This document shows, piece after piece, positions 37,853 through 47,746 of a DNA stretch of 64,000 nucleotides. Source of the stretch: Algoriphagus ratkowskyi (lineage in GTDB: Bacteria; Bacteroidota; Bacteroidia; Cytophagales; Cyclobacteriaceae); the NCBI RefSeq assembly GCF_002150505.1, contig NZ_MSSV01000014.1, positions 1 through 64,000 of the forward strand. Direction: 5' to 3'. The stretch's first letter is position 1. Every line of letters begins with the position of its first letter. Below the pieces are notes generated by a model. The model saw nothing but the letters and a program-made list of their open reading frames with translations. It ran no database searches and was not told the origin of the DNA. The position numbers and the translations under genes are program-made.

Positions 37853-39607
37853 CTACTTCTTAATAGCTAACTGAATAGATAACTCTTTCAATTGCTCGTC
37901 TGCAATGCTGCTTGGAGAATCGATCATCACGTCTCTTCCAGAGTTGTTTTTCGGGAAAGCGATGTAATCACGGATAGAATCAGATCCTCCGAAAATCGCA
38001 CACAATCTATCAAACCCAAAAGCAATACCTCCGTGTGGTGGTGCTCCGTATTCAAAAGCTTCCATCAGAAATCCAAATTGCTTCTGTGCTTCTTCTTCTG
38101 TGAATCCGAGATGTTTGAACATTAATTGCTGAGTAGCACGGTCGTGAATACGAATAGAACCTCCACCGATCTCCACCCCGTTGATCACCAAATCGTAGGC
38201 ATTTGCTCTTACAGCTCCGGGATCAGTATCCAAAAGTGCCATATCTTCCTTTTTAGGAGATGTAAATGGATGGTGCATCGCATGGAATCGTGAAGTCTCT
38301 TCATCCCACTCTAACAATGGAAAGTCCATCACCCAAAGTGGTTTGAATATGGTACGATCACGAAGCCCTAGCTCTTCACCCATTTTCAAACGAAGCTCTG
38401 AAAGTTGCTTTCGCACTTTATCAGCATCTCCGCTTAGGATCAGCATCAAGTCTCCCTGACTTGCTCCAAATGCATCTGCCCAATCCTGAAGATCATCTGC
38501 AGAATAAAATTTATCCACAGAAGATTTGATCGTACCGTCAGCATTGTATTTGGCATAGATCATGCCCTTAGCACCAATCTGAGGACGTTTTACCCATTCA
38601 GTCAATGCATCCAGTTGCTTACGCGTATATTCTGCAGCTCCTTTGGCACAAATCCCAACTACCAATTCTGCTCCATCAAAAATACTGAAACCTTTGCCTT
38701 GAGCCAACTCATTCAGCTCCACGAATTTCATATCAAAACGAAGGTCAGGCTTGTCGTTACCATAATATTTCATGGCATCGGCATAGGTCATACGCTTCAC
38801 TTCTTCCAGCTCCACTCCTTTTACTTGGCTAAACAAGTGCTTAGTCAAGCCTTCAAATGTATTTAGAATATCCTCCTGAGTTACGAAAGACATTTCGCAG
38901 TCTATCTGAGTAAACTCAGGCTGACGATCTGCTCTCAAATCCTCATCACGGAAGCACTTTACGATCTGAAAATATCTATCAAAACCAGAAACCATCAGCA
39001 ATTGCTTGAAGGTCTGTGGTGACTGTGGCAATGCATAGAATTCACCAGCATTTGTACGGCTAGGCACGACAAAGTCACGCGCTCCTTCTGGAGTTGACTT
39101 TATCAATACAGGCGTTTCCACCTCGATGAAGTCCTGCGCATCCATGTATTTGCGCGTCTCTTGCATCATTTTATGACGCAATTGAAGCTTTTCCCGGATC
39201 ACATTTCTACGAAGATCCAAGTATCTATATTTCATCCGAAGCTCCTCGCCACCGTCTGTCTCATCTTCGATCTTAAATGGAGGTACTTTGGCGGCATTCA
39301 ACACCTCAAGTGTTGTTACTTTGATTTCTATAGAACCAGTTGGGATCTTATCGTTTTTAGCACTTCGCTCAATTACTTTTCCAGTAGTCTGCACTACAAA
39401 CTCACGTCCTAGCTCAGCCGCTTTTTCCAACAATGCTTTTTCGCTGGAATCCTCTTCAAAAATCAATTGGGTCATTCCGTATCGATCGCGAAGATCAACC
39501 CAGATTAAACCTCCTTTATTTCTCACTCGCTGTACCCAGCCGGCAAGAGTAACTTCTTGATTTACGTGATCCAGGCGTAGTTCGCCACAAGTATGCGTTC
39601 TCAGCAT
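37853..39607 (-). CDS. aspS: Aspartyl-tRNA synthetase
   Basis: A 584-residue class IIb synthetase of the bacterial type. The N-terminal OB-fold anticodon-binding domain (residues about 1-105) begins [20 protein letters not shown]. Motif 2 is [20 protein letters not shown], the bacterial GAD insertion domain lies in the middle, and motif 3 is [12 protein letters not shown]. It charges tRNA-Asp. The start at 39607 matches the conserved family N-terminus, and a -7 box at 39632-39639 would place transcription start after the further upstream frame opening. Confidence 0.97.
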   Translation of the reverse strand: MLRTHTCGELRLDHVNQEVTLAGWVQRVRNKGGLIWVDLRDRYGMTQLIFEEDSSEKALLEKAAELGREFVVQTTGKVIERSAKNDKIPTGSIEIKVTTLEVLNAAKVPPFKIEDETDGGEELRMKYRYLDLRRNVIREKLQLRHKMMQETRKYMDAQDFIEVETPVLIKSTPEGARDFVVPSRTNAGEFYALPQSPQTFKQLLMVSGFDRYFQIVKCFRDEDLRADRQPEFTQIDCEMSFVTQEDILNTFEGLTKHLFSQVKGVELEEVKRMTYADAMKYYGNDKPDLRFDMKFVELNELAQGKGFSIFDGAELVVGICAKGAAEYTRKQLDALTEWVKRPQIGAKGMIYAKYNADGTIKSSVDKFYSADDLQDWADAFGASQGDLMLILSGDADKVRKQLSELRLKMGEELGLRDRTIFKPLWVMDFPLLEWDEETSRFHAMHHPFTSPKKEDMALLDTDPGAVRANAYDLVINGVEIGGGSIRIHDRATQQLMFKHLGFTEEEAQKQFGFLMEAFEYGAPPHGGIAFGFDRLCAIFGGSDSIRDYIAFPKNNSGRDVMIDSPSSIADEQLKELSIQLAIKK

Positions 39608-39928
39608 GTTTATTTCATTTTTTTGGAAGGTCAAAGATAAAGAAATGACCGTGAGTACACAGGAATCATTGAAGGATTAGCATTAATTTCAAGCATTTAC
39701 TTCCATTTTTCACGGAAAAGCAATGAATTCTTCAAGAAAATTCAACTCAGGGGGATTCGTTAATAAACCTGACTTAAAAAATTTTTTATGAAATAATAGA
39801 AGAGTTCCATTCGTTGGTATGATAGTTGGAAAGAAAAGATCCAAAGGTTTTTACCCCAAAACTTGGAAAAAAAACCCATTTTCGCTTGATTAAGTTAAAT
39901 TTATCCTCCCCCAAATAGTATTAGATTA
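39608..39928. other. Divergent gap between aspS and the M23 peptidase gene
   Basis: 321 AT-rich bases. The aspS -7 box is at 39632-39639. No clear box for the peptidase gene was found. Confidence 0.5.
39632..39639 (-). promoter_or_regulatory. -7 box of aspS
   Basis: TATCTTTG on the minus strand fits TAnnTTTG and lies 24 nt before the chosen ATG. Confidence 0.45.
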
Positions 39929-41236
39929 ATGAAAAAGATCTGGATAGGAATTGCTACACTTGTTATAACTGTTGGCGCAGCATCTTCACTCCAATTTTTC
40001 GACCTGCCTTTTCAAACTGAAAAGGAAGCAGCGATAGTTGAACCACCCTTGCTTGATTCCCTAGCAAGTCAAGTTTTCCTCTACGGAATCAACGTCACTG
40101 GGCTGAATATTGTAGAAGGTACCGTGAGTAAAAATCAAACTCTGGGTTCTATTCTTGCACCATTTAATGTGCCTTATCAGATAATCGATCAAATCGCCAA
40201 GAAGTCAAAGGAGATTTTCGACGTGAGAGGCATCGCAGCCAATAGGAAGTTTACCGTTGTCACTCCAGCTGATTCGTCCCAAGCAGCATATTTTATCTAC
40301 GAGCCAAATTCAGCTGAATATGTAGTTTTTAATCTAGACTCTATCGACATTTATAAAGCAGAGAAACCAGCTGAATTTAGAACCAAAGAAGCTGGAGGAA
40401 TTATAAACTCTAATCTTTCGGCTGACATGACTAGCCAGGGAGTTACTTACGACATCATTGACCAGTTTGCCGATTTGTATGGTTGGTCTATTGATTTTGG
40501 AGCCTTGCAAAAAGGCGATAAATACAAAGTCACTTATCAGGAGAAAGTAATAGATGGAGTAGTTGTCGGAGTTTCAGGTATTCAGACAGCCTATTTTGAA
40601 CACAAAAGTGTACCATATTATGCGATTCCTTTTGAGCAAAATGGAGAAGTAACCTTCTTCGATCAAAATGGAGATAGCTTCAAAAAAGCATTTTTAAGAG
40701 ATCCTCTCAAATACTCTAGAATTAGCTCTAGGTATAGTCTCAAAAGATTTCACCCTGTTCAGAAGCGTTACAAAGCTCACTTGGGTACTGACTACGCTGC
40801 ACCGACTGGTACAGAAATTAGATCTGTAGGTGAAGGCACAGTCGTAGATGCTAAATACAGTTCTGCTAATGGCAATTATGTGAAGATCAAACACAATGGT
40901 ACTTATACTACACAGTATTTGCACATGTCTAAAATAGCCAAAGGCCTCAAACCAGGCGCTCGCATCAGACAAGGCCAAGTAATTGGATATGTAGGTAGCA
41001 CAGGCTTAGCAACCGGCCCGCACCTTTGCTTTAGATTCTGGAAGAATGGCAAGCAGGAAGATTGGCTGAGTGAGAAGATCCCTCCTTCCGAGCCAATTTC
41101 GTCAGCTAACAAATTAGCATTTGAGTCAACGAAAATTGAGTATATGGAAAGGCTAGCATTGATCAGACTTCCTGGTGAGCCAGAAATTTTGCTTGCAGAA
41201 ACTCCAAAGCCATTGGCTCCAGCTAAAAGCGAGTAA
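39929..41236 (+). CDS. M23-family (LytM-type) cell-wall metallopeptidase
   Basis: A 435-residue protein with an N-terminal membrane or signal helix (residues about 4-22), a LysM/OapA-like region (about 60-220), and a C-terminal M23 domain (about 270-370). In that domain HLGTDYAAPTGT supplies the first zinc His and Asp. The usual HxH is here HLC (TGPHLCFRFW), so one zinc His is replaced by Cys. Family members cut peptidoglycan cross-links or activate amidases in the periplasm. A terminator follows. Confidence 0.9.
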   Translation: MKKIWIGIATLVITVGAASSLQFFDLPFQTEKEAAIVEPPLLDSLASQVFLYGINVTGLNIVEGTVSKNQTLGSILAPFNVPYQIIDQIAKKSKEIFDVRGIAANRKFTVVTPADSSQAAYFIYEPNSAEYVVFNLDSIDIYKAEKPAEFRTKEAGGIINSNLSADMTSQGVTYDIIDQFADLYGWSIDFGALQKGDKYKVTYQEKVIDGVVVGVSGIQTAYFEHKSVPYYAIPFEQNGEVTFFDQNGDSFKKAFLRDPLKYSRISSRYSLKRFHPVQKRYKAHLGTDYAAPTGTEIRSVGEGTVVDAKYSSANGNYVKIKHNGTYTTQYLHMSKIAKGLKPGARIRQGQVIGYVGSTGLATGPHLCFRFWKNGKQEDWLSEKIPPSEPISSANKLAFESTKIEYMERLALIRLPGEPEILLAETPKPLAPAKSE

Positions 41237-41255
41237 GCTATAACGTAATTTATAC

Positions 41256-41288
41256 AAAAGCGCAAGTCCTCGGATTTGCGCTTTTTTT
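41256..41288 (+). terminator. Terminator of the M23 peptidase gene
   Basis: AAAAGCGCAAGTCC and GGATTTGCGCTTTT pair (one G-T) and are followed by a T run. Confidence 0.85.
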
Positions 41289-41293
41289 GTTTT

Positions 41294-41532
41294 TAACCGT
41301 AAAGGCACGAAGGTTTCACAATGGTCATAGGTAAAATGTTTCAAGATGGACCAAATCAATTTTAACTAAAGATTTTAAATTTGTATTTCGCCCTTTCAAA
41401 GCTTATCTATCTGGATTATAAACTTTAACCCAGCCCTTCAGGCTGGCTCTTTTATTTTGAGCTTTCAGCCCAAGATTTAAAATTTAAGAATATCTGTGTT
41501 CTCTGCGGAAACTCTGTGTACTCAGCAGTTAA
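41294..41532. repeat. Intergenic repeat with Ctctgcg-type end
   Basis: The gap before the RluF-like gene starts with TTAACCGTAAAGGCACGAAGG and ends with CTGTGTTCTCTGCGG...CAGTTAA (41494-41532), so the ends are roughly inverted. The right end matches the repeat at 14531-14588. A hairpin CCAGCC-cttca-GGCTGG lies in the middle. It may be a small non-coding mobile repeat. Confidence 0.45.
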
Positions 41533-41593
41533 TCAAAACAAAGTCTTCGATCTGTTTACGTAACTTGCAGCCCTAATCCATTTTCAATTTCCA

Positions 41594-42325
41594 GTGGAAG
41601 CAGATCAACAAATACGAATCAATAAATACCTAAGCGAAGTAGGCTTCTGCTCAAGACGAGCGGCTGACAAGCTGTTGGAAGAAGGCCGAATCACTATCAA
41701 CGGCAAAGTCCCTGAGCTTGGCACAAAAGTAAACGCTACGGACATAGTTGCTGTAGATGGTGAAGCGGTCGGAAAACCAATCCAAGCACATACCTACATT
41801 GCTTTCAACAAGCCTGTAGGAATAGTAAGCACTACTGACGTCATAGGTGAAAAAGATAATATCATTGATTACATAGGACATCCACAACGAATTTTTCCAA
41901 TTGGCAGATTAGATAAGGATAGTGAAGGATTAATATTTTTGACCAGCGAAGGTGATATAGTAAATAAGATCCTTCGCTCGAAAAACAATCACGAGAAAGA
42001 ATACATCGTCAGGGTGGATAAGCCTGCAAATGATGAATTTTTGAATTTAATGAGCGCTGGAGTTCCTATCTTAGACACCATCACTAATCCTTGCAAAGTA
42101 GAGCGAATCAACAGATTTAAGTTCCGTATTATACTCACCCAAGGTTTGAATAGGCAGATCCGAAGAATGTGTGATCACTTTGGTTTCAAAGTAGTCGAAT
42201 TGAAGCGCATCCGAATCATGAATGTGCATTTAGATATTCCGGTTGGAAAATGGCGTGATCTGACAGAGAAGGAACTGGCAGAAATTAATGAGCTGATCTC
42301 GGATAGTTCGAAGACATACGATTGA
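41594..42325 (+). CDS. RluB/RluE/RluF-type rRNA pseudouridine synthase
   Basis: A 243-residue protein with an N-terminal S4 domain (residues about 7-55, [20 protein letters not shown]) and an RsuA-type catalytic domain with [10 protein letters not shown] (catalytic Asp107) and [16 protein letters not shown]. It modifies uridines in 23S rRNA, with closest resemblance to RluF. The start is GTG at 41594. Confidence 0.88.
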   Translation: MEADQQIRINKYLSEVGFCSRRAADKLLEEGRITINGKVPELGTKVNATDIVAVDGEAVGKPIQAHTYIAFNKPVGIVSTTDVIGEKDNIIDYIGHPQRIFPIGRLDKDSEGLIFLTSEGDIVNKILRSKNNHEKEYIVRVDKPANDEFLNLMSAGVPILDTITNPCKVERINRFKFRIILTQGLNRQIRRMCDHFGFKVVELKRIRIMNVHLDIPVGKWRDLTEKELAEINELISDSSKTYD

Positions 42326-42415
42326 GGATTAAATAAGCTATAGGTAGGCCCTAAGGATCTTACATTATCTTTTTGAAAGGTCTATGTTCTAATCGCACAG
42401 CCACTCCAAAATGCA

Positions 42416-42442
42416 AAAAGCCACTCAAATCGGGAGGCTTTT
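42416..42442. terminator. Weak bidirectional terminator
   Basis: AAAAGCC and GGCTTTT pair around a 13-nt loop between the convergent RluF-like and YcxB-like genes. Confidence 0.4.
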
Positions 42443-42462
42443 ACTATAGATTGAGGATATGC

Positions 42463-42939
42463 TTATTTAAGCAGCTCTTTTCGTTTAAGAATTGTTTCCA
42501 TAAATTTTCGCTCATTATCAGAGTTAAAGATCCGGAATGGAAGATGAATAAACTGCGCTTTGGACATGTAAAGCACGTAGGAATCTTTACGTTTTTCAGC
42601 ATTTTTGATCATGTTCCATTGCACAGGCATTCCTTGTTTGGAATTGATCTTCATCAATATTTGACGACTATCGATTTCATAAGCCATCTTATCGAAAATC
42701 ACTTTATTCTGCTCCATCTGAGTAACTCCAGTAAACTGTATCGCCCAGAATAGAACATAAAGTGCGTAGGCTATCAATCCGCCAATGATCCACCAAATCG
42801 AAGGAATCCAAAAATAGCCACACATTATTACCAGTGCGATTGGAATCACCCACCACTGCTCTTTCAGCACATTGAGAAGAGCCATTTTAATATAAGTACC
42901 GGTTGGAAGTTGATATTTTTTTGTTTTTACAATCATCAC
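42463..42939 (-). CDS. YcxB-like membrane protein
   Basis: A 158-residue protein with two adjacent membrane helices (residues about 28-70, WWVIPIALVIMCGYFW and IWWIIGGLIAYALYVLF), then a soluble C-terminal domain (FDKMAYEIDSRQILMKINSKQGMPVQWNMI...YVLYMSKAQFIHLPFRIF). This layout resembles the YcxB-like family of unknown function. It stands alone on its strand. Confidence 0.6.
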   Translation of the reverse strand: MMIVKTKKYQLPTGTYIKMALLNVLKEQWWVIPIALVIMCGYFWIPSIWWIIGGLIAYALYVLFWAIQFTGVTQMEQNKVIFDKMAYEIDSRQILMKINSKQGMPVQWNMIKNAEKRKDSYVLYMSKAQFIHLPFRIFNSDNERKFMETILKRKELLK

Positions 42940-43085
42940 ATGTCTTTTTCAGAGCGCAAATATCCACCTATCCAAGGGAATTAGCAAGTCCACTTAAATC
43001 ATATAAATGTTCTTTTCCAGAAACAAATCGGCATTACCATTGATTTAAATATTGTATTCAATTATCTTATCTCAAACTTTTAGCG

Positions 43086-43313
43086 ATGAGCAGTCTTATA
43101 ATCGATTTGATTCTGTGTGGATTGGCGTATGTCATCTTGATATATGTCATGGCCACTATGACCAAAAATTCCTTGCGAAAAGGTGGAAGTAGTGAGGATG
43201 ATGGAGATGGTGGGATTGAAGATCTTACCCCTCCAAAGATTGATCTGCCACCAGGAGTTCAGTGGCCAAGTGATTCTCCAAAATCAAGAGTTCCGGAATC
43301 CATGGAAGTTTAA
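43086..43313 (+). CDS. Small single-span membrane protein
   Basis: A 75-residue protein with one N-terminal helix (about residues 3-24, SLIIDLILCGLAYVILIYVM) and a polar tail with an acidic stretch and a Pro-rich segment (PPKIDLPPGVQWPSD). No family is recognised. Its stop overlaps the end of the Fur-family gene by 4 bp. Confidence 0.55.
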   Translation: MSSLIIDLILCGLAYVILIYVMATMTKNSLRKGGSSEDDGDGGIEDLTPPKIDLPPGVQWPSDSPKSRVPESMEV

Positions 43314-43723
43314 TAACACTTATTGCACACACCTTGTACTAATAAACTCATTTCTTTCTTTTTGAATCCCTTCGGCAAGTTGATATTAGGAAGGGTGATA
43401 GCATCTAAGCAGGTTGTTTCTCCGCAGATTTCACATTTGAAATGAACATGCTCATGGTTGTGCACTTCGTCTTCATGTGAGCACAGTGCATACTTGGCTG
43501 AGCCACTATCATCGAGTACTTTATGTACTACATCTTTGTCCACAAATGTCTTCAGTGTACGGTATATCGTCACTCGGTCAAATTGACTATCCAGAGCATC
43601 TTCTAAGTCTGAATGTGCCAGCGCTACCTGCTTATCAAGAAATTCTTGAATAATTACTTGGCGACAGTCTGTGATGCGTAACTTATGACGTTGTAAAATC
43701 GAAAGAGGAGTTGACATGCTCAT
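43310..43723 (-). CDS. Fur-family metal-dependent repressor (Zur/PerR/Fur)
   Basis: About 137 residues. It has an N-terminal winged helix (LRITDCRQVIIQEFLDKQVALAHSDLEDAL, FDRVTIYRTLKTF) and a C-terminal dimer domain with a metal-binding His segment (HNHEHVHFKCEICGETTC) and a second Cys pair (CNKCY), giving a structural CxxC...CxxC zinc site. The frame opens with TTG at 43732, but ATG at 43723 or 43717 is more likely given the -7 box at 43734-43741. A 7-1-7 inverted repeat just upstream is the likely autoregulatory operator. The metal sensed cannot be assigned. Confidence 0.88.
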   Translation of the reverse strand: MSMSTPLSILQRHKLRITDCRQVIIQEFLDKQVALAHSDLEDALDSQFDRVTIYRTLKTFVDKDVVHKVLDDSGSAKYALCSHEDEVHNHEHVHFKCEICGETTCLDAITLPNINLPKGFKKKEMSLLVQGVCNKCY

Positions 43724-43733
43724 GGGGTTCAAG

Positions 43734-43741
43734 CAAAACTA
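43734..43741 (-). promoter_or_regulatory. -7 box of the Fur-family gene
   Basis: TAGTTTTG on the minus strand fits TAnnTTTG, 11 nt before the ATG at 43723. Confidence 0.45.
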
Positions 43742-43755
43742 ATCAAAATTTGATT
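43741..43755. promoter_or_regulatory. Candidate Fur-family operator (7-1-7 inverted repeat)
   Basis: AATCAAA-a-TTTGATT is a perfect 7-1-7 inverted repeat, the geometry of Fur/PerR/Zur boxes. It abuts the upstream edge of the -7 box, so a bound dimer would block RNA polymerase. Confidence 0.55.
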
Positions 43756-43954
43756 TTAAGTGCTATTCTCTCAGAACGGCACGGCGGCACAACGTTTTAA
43801 ATTTGAATAGAAGCCTTCATAAGAAACTTCCCTTTTCGGTTTATAGATTTTAGCATAAATCCTTAAAAAAGCTTCAGGTAAAATTCTGAATTTTATGCCG
43901 CTAATAGAAGAAACGTCAGGGACTGTGCACTGCCGACAGCGGATTTTTCAAAAT

Positions 43955-43982
43955 AAATGGGCACCAAATCTGGCGCCCATTT
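43955..43982 (-). terminator. Hairpin after the metalloprotease gene
   Basis: AAATGGGC and GCCCATTT pair around a 12-nt loop, 24 bp past the stop codon. The T run on the minus strand is short. Confidence 0.55.
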
Positions 43983-44006
43983 AAATTATCCTCTACTCTA
44001 TAACCC

Positions 44007-46523
44007 TTACTTTGGATCTAGAATAACATTTACTCTTTCTAATGCATCTTCAAGGTGAAGCTTAGACATTCTGTCTGAAGTTCTTGAGATCGCAGATCTG
44101 ATATCTCTTTGAAGTATTTTCAACTCACCTCTTGCTATCGGTCTGATGTCAGATTGCGAAGCATTGATCTGAGTGCCAGATCTTCTACCCGTAGCTGATG
44201 GCCCGTCATTGGTCATTAAGAATTCCAGACGCTCAATATAGGCTCTTTGCAAAGCTCTTCTATGCACATCTATCGTTCTACCTGCGGCAAGCTCAGACCA
44301 GATACCTTTTCTTAAGTCATCAAAAAGCTCAGTCATTTTGTAAGCGTCATTGCCGTTCAATGCTTCATTTTCGATTACTCGACCAAGTCTTCCAAGATCA
44401 AGAACTGAATTCAAAGTACCTGCTTGAACACCTCTAATTTTCTCCAATGCTCCAAAATCCTCGGTTCTAGCAAAGATATTATCTTGCATCATCCACTCAG
44501 GAGTGGTGAAAAGTTCCTTATTAAGGAATGTGATCGCAGACTTCTGGATTTCTTTTGACGTATGAGTATAGACTGGCAAATCCTGCCCTGTTGCTCTATA
44601 CACCTCAGCAACACCACCTACATTGGTTTTCACATGACCCATGTATCTATTGAACTGCGTGATCACCTGACTGTACATTTCTCCCAAATCATCAAAATCC
44701 TTATATGGCTTATCTGTATCAGCTGTCCACTTCATAAGATTTGGCATGATACGCTTCAAGTTGGCAATGCCATATTCAGAAGCTTTCATTGAGTTGTCAC
44801 CCAAATCTTCGCTTTGTGCAGTAGGGTCATAGCTATTGCCCTGTCGGCCGTATCTGTAAACTGGGTCACCTTGCTTTTCTAAGATCCACTTATCAAGTGT
44901 CATTAATTCGTCTTCAGGAGAAGTAGCATCAAGTATTGGTCTATAACCCCATGCGATCGAATACTTATCATATGGACCTACGTTAGGCATCAAGCTTACT
45001 CCTTCGTCACCTGGCTGAGCGATGTAGTTAAATCTCGCATAATCCATAATAGATGGAGCAGTTCCGTTTTCCTTAGTGAAAGCAGCATCTCTTAACTTCT
45101 CAACTGGATAAGCATGAGAAGAAGCGAAGTTATGTGGAAGACCTAGTGTGTGTCCTACTTCGTGAGAAGAGACAAACTGAACTAACCTGCCCATCACTTC
45201 ATCCTTGAACTGAATACTTTGTGCATCTGGGTTGATAGCGGCAGTTTGGATGAAGAACCAATTCCTCAATAGATTCATCACGTTGTGATACCATCCGATG
45301 TCGGATTCCAAGATTTCACCTGATCGTGGATCAGATACGTGTGGGCCGTAGGCATTCTGAATGTCAGAAGCGAAATATCTAATTACAGAATACCTCGCAT
45401 CTTCTGGACTCCATCCTGGATCCTCTTCTTTAGTAGGAGCTTCTTTGGCGATGATCGCATTTTTAAAACCTGCAGCTTCAAATGCAACTTGCCAATCATT
45501 CACACCTGCAATCAAGAAAGGAACCCACTGCTTTGGTGTAGCAGGATCGATGTAATAAACGATCTGCTTCTTAGGCTCTACTAATTCGCCGGCTTTGAAC
45601 TTTGCAATATCCTCATCCTTCACCTCTAGTCTCCATCTGTCAAGGAATGTGCGGTTGGCAGCTTTCTGAGCATCTGAGCCATAATCGACCACAGATCTGC
45701 TAAACCAACCTACGCGCTGGTCACCCAAACGCTGCATCATTGGTTCCTTTGGAAGCAAAAGCATAGAAGAGTTCATCTCTAGTGTAATAGATCCAGTAGA
45801 ATTATTTGAAGGCGGTTCGCTCGCGAGATAAGTCATCACATATCTCGCCTCAATGTTAATCGGATACGTATGAATATGTTCAATGTAGGACCTATCAGTG
45901 TCTAAGCGACTTACTTTATATTGTGTTCTTGGTCCTTTAGGAAGTCCTAAAGCTTGGACATCCTTTGCCCACAAATCTGTTACTTCTATCACTATTCCTG
46001 TAGAGTCTGTGCCTAGAGATTTGATGGCAAATTTCTGAAGTAATGGCTCCAAGTTAGAGTTCTTCACTGCAATTGCGATTGGTAGAGAATCTGCTGCAAA
46101 GTTGTTAACAGAGATAACCTTTAGATGGATATCATTGTTGTTCTTTTCCCATCTAAGCATCAATGTGTTAGTTCTCTCACCTCCATAGCCAAGTCCAGCT
46201 GCTGTTTTGGCGATAGTGGTTACCATCAACATGTCTCTACCTAAAAGAGAATCGGGAATCTCGTAGTAGTATTTATCTTCAATTTGGTGAACTTTGAAAA
46301 GGCCGTCTTTGGACTTTGCCTTAGCTGTGATAACATCTTTGTAAGGTTTTGGATCTGAATCATTACCTTTTGGTTTGGCAGGTGTTGCTGGAGTGGCAGT
46401 TTCTTTCTTGTCGTCTTTTTTCTTCTTTTTCTGAGCAAAAGAGTCCGTAGAATACAACATGACACCCATTACACCTACTACTAGAGTTAATCTTCTAAGT
46501 AATTTGGGTATGGTATTTCTCAT
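44007..46523 (-). CDS. Secreted zinc-dependent metalloprotease (DUF5117/DUF5118)
   Basis: An 838-residue protein with a signal peptide (cleavage near DSFAQ) followed by a Lys-rich stretch. A DUF5118-like segment (near residues 45-110) and DUF5117 (about 110-310) come next, then a metzincin-like catalytic domain with HEVGHTLGLPH (near residue 455) supplying three zinc His and the catalytic Glu. The group is common in Bacteroidota and is predicted to be an envelope or secreted peptidase with unknown substrate. It is divergent from the FAD-reductase gene of the PKS locus. Confidence 0.9.
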   Translation of the reverse strand: MRNTIPKLLRRLTLVVGVMGVMLYSTDSFAQKKKKKDDKKETATPATPAKPKGNDSDPKPYKDVITAKAKSKDGLFKVHQIEDKYYYEIPDSLLGRDMLMVTTIAKTAAGLGYGGERTNTLMLRWEKNNNDIHLKVISVNNFAADSLPIAIAVKNSNLEPLLQKFAIKSLGTDSTGIVIEVTDLWAKDVQALGLPKGPRTQYKVSRLDTDRSYIEHIHTYPINIEARYVMTYLASEPPSNNSTGSITLEMNSSMLLLPKEPMMQRLGDQRVGWFSRSVVDYGSDAQKAANRTFLDRWRLEVKDEDIAKFKAGELVEPKKQIVYYIDPATPKQWVPFLIAGVNDWQVAFEAAGFKNAIIAKEAPTKEEDPGWSPEDARYSVIRYFASDIQNAYGPHVSDPRSGEILESDIGWYHNVMNLLRNWFFIQTAAINPDAQSIQFKDEVMGRLVQFVSSHEVGHTLGLPHNFASSHAYPVEKLRDAAFTKENGTAPSIMDYARFNYIAQPGDEGVSLMPNVGPYDKYSIAWGYRPILDATSPEDELMTLDKWILEKQGDPVYRYGRQGNSYDPTAQSEDLGDNSMKASEYGIANLKRIMPNLMKWTADTDKPYKDFDDLGEMYSQVITQFNRYMGHVKTNVGGVAEVYRATGQDLPVYTHTSKEIQKSAITFLNKELFTTPEWMMQDNIFARTEDFGALEKIRGVQAGTLNSVLDLGRLGRVIENEALNGNDAYKMTELFDDLRKGIWSELAAGRTIDVHRRALQRAYIERLEFLMTNDGPSATGRRSGTQINASQSDIRPIARGELKILQRDIRSAISRTSDRMSKLHLEDALERVNVILDPK

Positions 46524-46630
46524 AGTTATTATTTGGTTAAATATTTTCTAAACCGTGAATTTCCTGAAAGGATATTTAATGAGGTTTCATTTTTGATAAG
46601 TGGCTCATAAACAAATTTAAAGGCAAAAGT

Positions 46631-47746
46631 GTGAAGCATAAGTATGATATTGTAGTAATTGGAGGGGGCCTGGCCGGACTGATATCTGCCTTTTTGTTGG
46701 CCAAAAATGGGCAAAAAGTACTTTTGGTCGAAAAGAAGCACTTCCCATTTCATCGGGTTTGTGGAGAATATATTTCCAATGAAGTGCTTGATTTTTTGAA
46801 AAGAGAAAATCTGATCCCCTATCATTTTGAGCTTCCGCAGATATCTAGATTCCTGTTTTCTGATACCTATGGAAAAAGCGTCACAACTCCTTTAGGTTTA
46901 GGTGGTTTTGGGATAAGTCGCTATGTTCTGGACGACCATCTTTACCAGAAAGTAATGGAAAAGGGTGCTGAAGTAAAAACAGGAGTTCAGGTTGACACCA
47001 TTTCATTTGACGAACAAGAGCAACTGTTCTATTTAGAATTAGCTGATGGGAAGGTTGTATCAGCGGATTATGTAATTGGTGCCTTCGGCAAAAGATCTAA
47101 ATTGGACAAGGTACTGCAGCGTAGTTTTATACAGAAGAGGAGTCCTTATATAGGAGTGAAGTATCACATCAGAGCTGACTTCGATCGAAATACAGTTGCA
47201 CTTTATAATTTCGAAGGTGGCTACTGTGGATTGAATGCAATCGAAGATGACAAAGTAAACCTCTGTTATTTGGGAGATCGCGAGCAGCTAAGAAAGTATG
47301 GTTCAATCGAGGCTATGGAGAAGGAGATTTTGTGGAAAAATCCTAGCCTAAAGCCATTTTTTATTGATAGCGATTTTCTCTTCGAAAAGCCTGAAGTGAT
47401 CAACGAAATAAACTTTGAAAGAAAAGAACCTGTGGAAAACCATATTCTAATGGCAGGTGATTCTGCGGGTTTGATTACACCACTTTGCGGTAATGGAATG
47501 GCTATAGCTATCCAATCGGGGAAGCTGGCAGCTGAAACAATTTTAGCAGGAAAATCTAGATCAGAAATTGAATCAATCTATGCAGCTTCTTGGAAATCAC
47601 TATTTGCGCAAAGACTTTCTCTTGGCAGAAATATTCAACGGCTATTCGGGGCCAAAAAAGCCTCGGTTTTAGCAAGAAGGATAATTCAATACGTTCCTTT
47701 TGCCGCAGACCAACTGATAAAAAATACCCACGGGAAACCCTTTTAA
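46631..47746 (+). CDS. FAD-dependent oxidoreductase of the geranylgeranyl-reductase type
   Basis: A 371-residue flavoprotein with an N-terminal Rossmann motif (DIVVIGGGLAGLISAFLLAKNG), the RVCGEYISNEV segment conserved in this reductase/hydroxylase group, and a second FAD motif HILMAGDSAGLITPLCGNGMA. The group includes geranylgeranyl reductases and aromatic hydroxylases. Next to a UbiA prenyltransferase and a type III PKS it probably reduces or hydroxylates their product. Start is GTG at 46631. It overlaps the convergent UbiA gene by 4 bp. Confidence 0.85.
   Translation: MKHKYDIVVIGGGLAGLISAFLLAKNGQKVLLVEKKHFPFHRVCGEYISNEVLDFLKRENLIPYHFELPQISRFLFSDTYGKSVTTPLGLGGFGISRYVLDDHLYQKVMEKGAEVKTGVQVDTISFDEQEQLFYLELADGKVVSADYVIGAFGKRSKLDKVLQRSFIQKRSPYIGVKYHIRADFDRNTVALYNFEGGYCGLNAIEDDKVNLCYLGDREQLRKYGSIEAMEKEILWKNPSLKPFFIDSDFLFEKPEVINEINFERKEPVENHILMAGDSAGLITPLCGNGMAIAIQSGKLAAETILAGKSRSEIESIYAASWKSLFAQRLSLGRNIQRLFGAKKASVLARRIIQYVPFAADQLIKNTHGKPF

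Noticed and set aside
39608..39634. Longer aspS start with MTFQKNEIN extension
   Set aside because: The family N-terminus begins at [10 protein letters not shown], and a -7 box covers the upstream start codon.
41294..41532. Considered as a complete miniature inverted-repeat transposable element
   Set aside because: The inverted ends are only roughly matched and no target-site duplication was found, so only a repeat is called.
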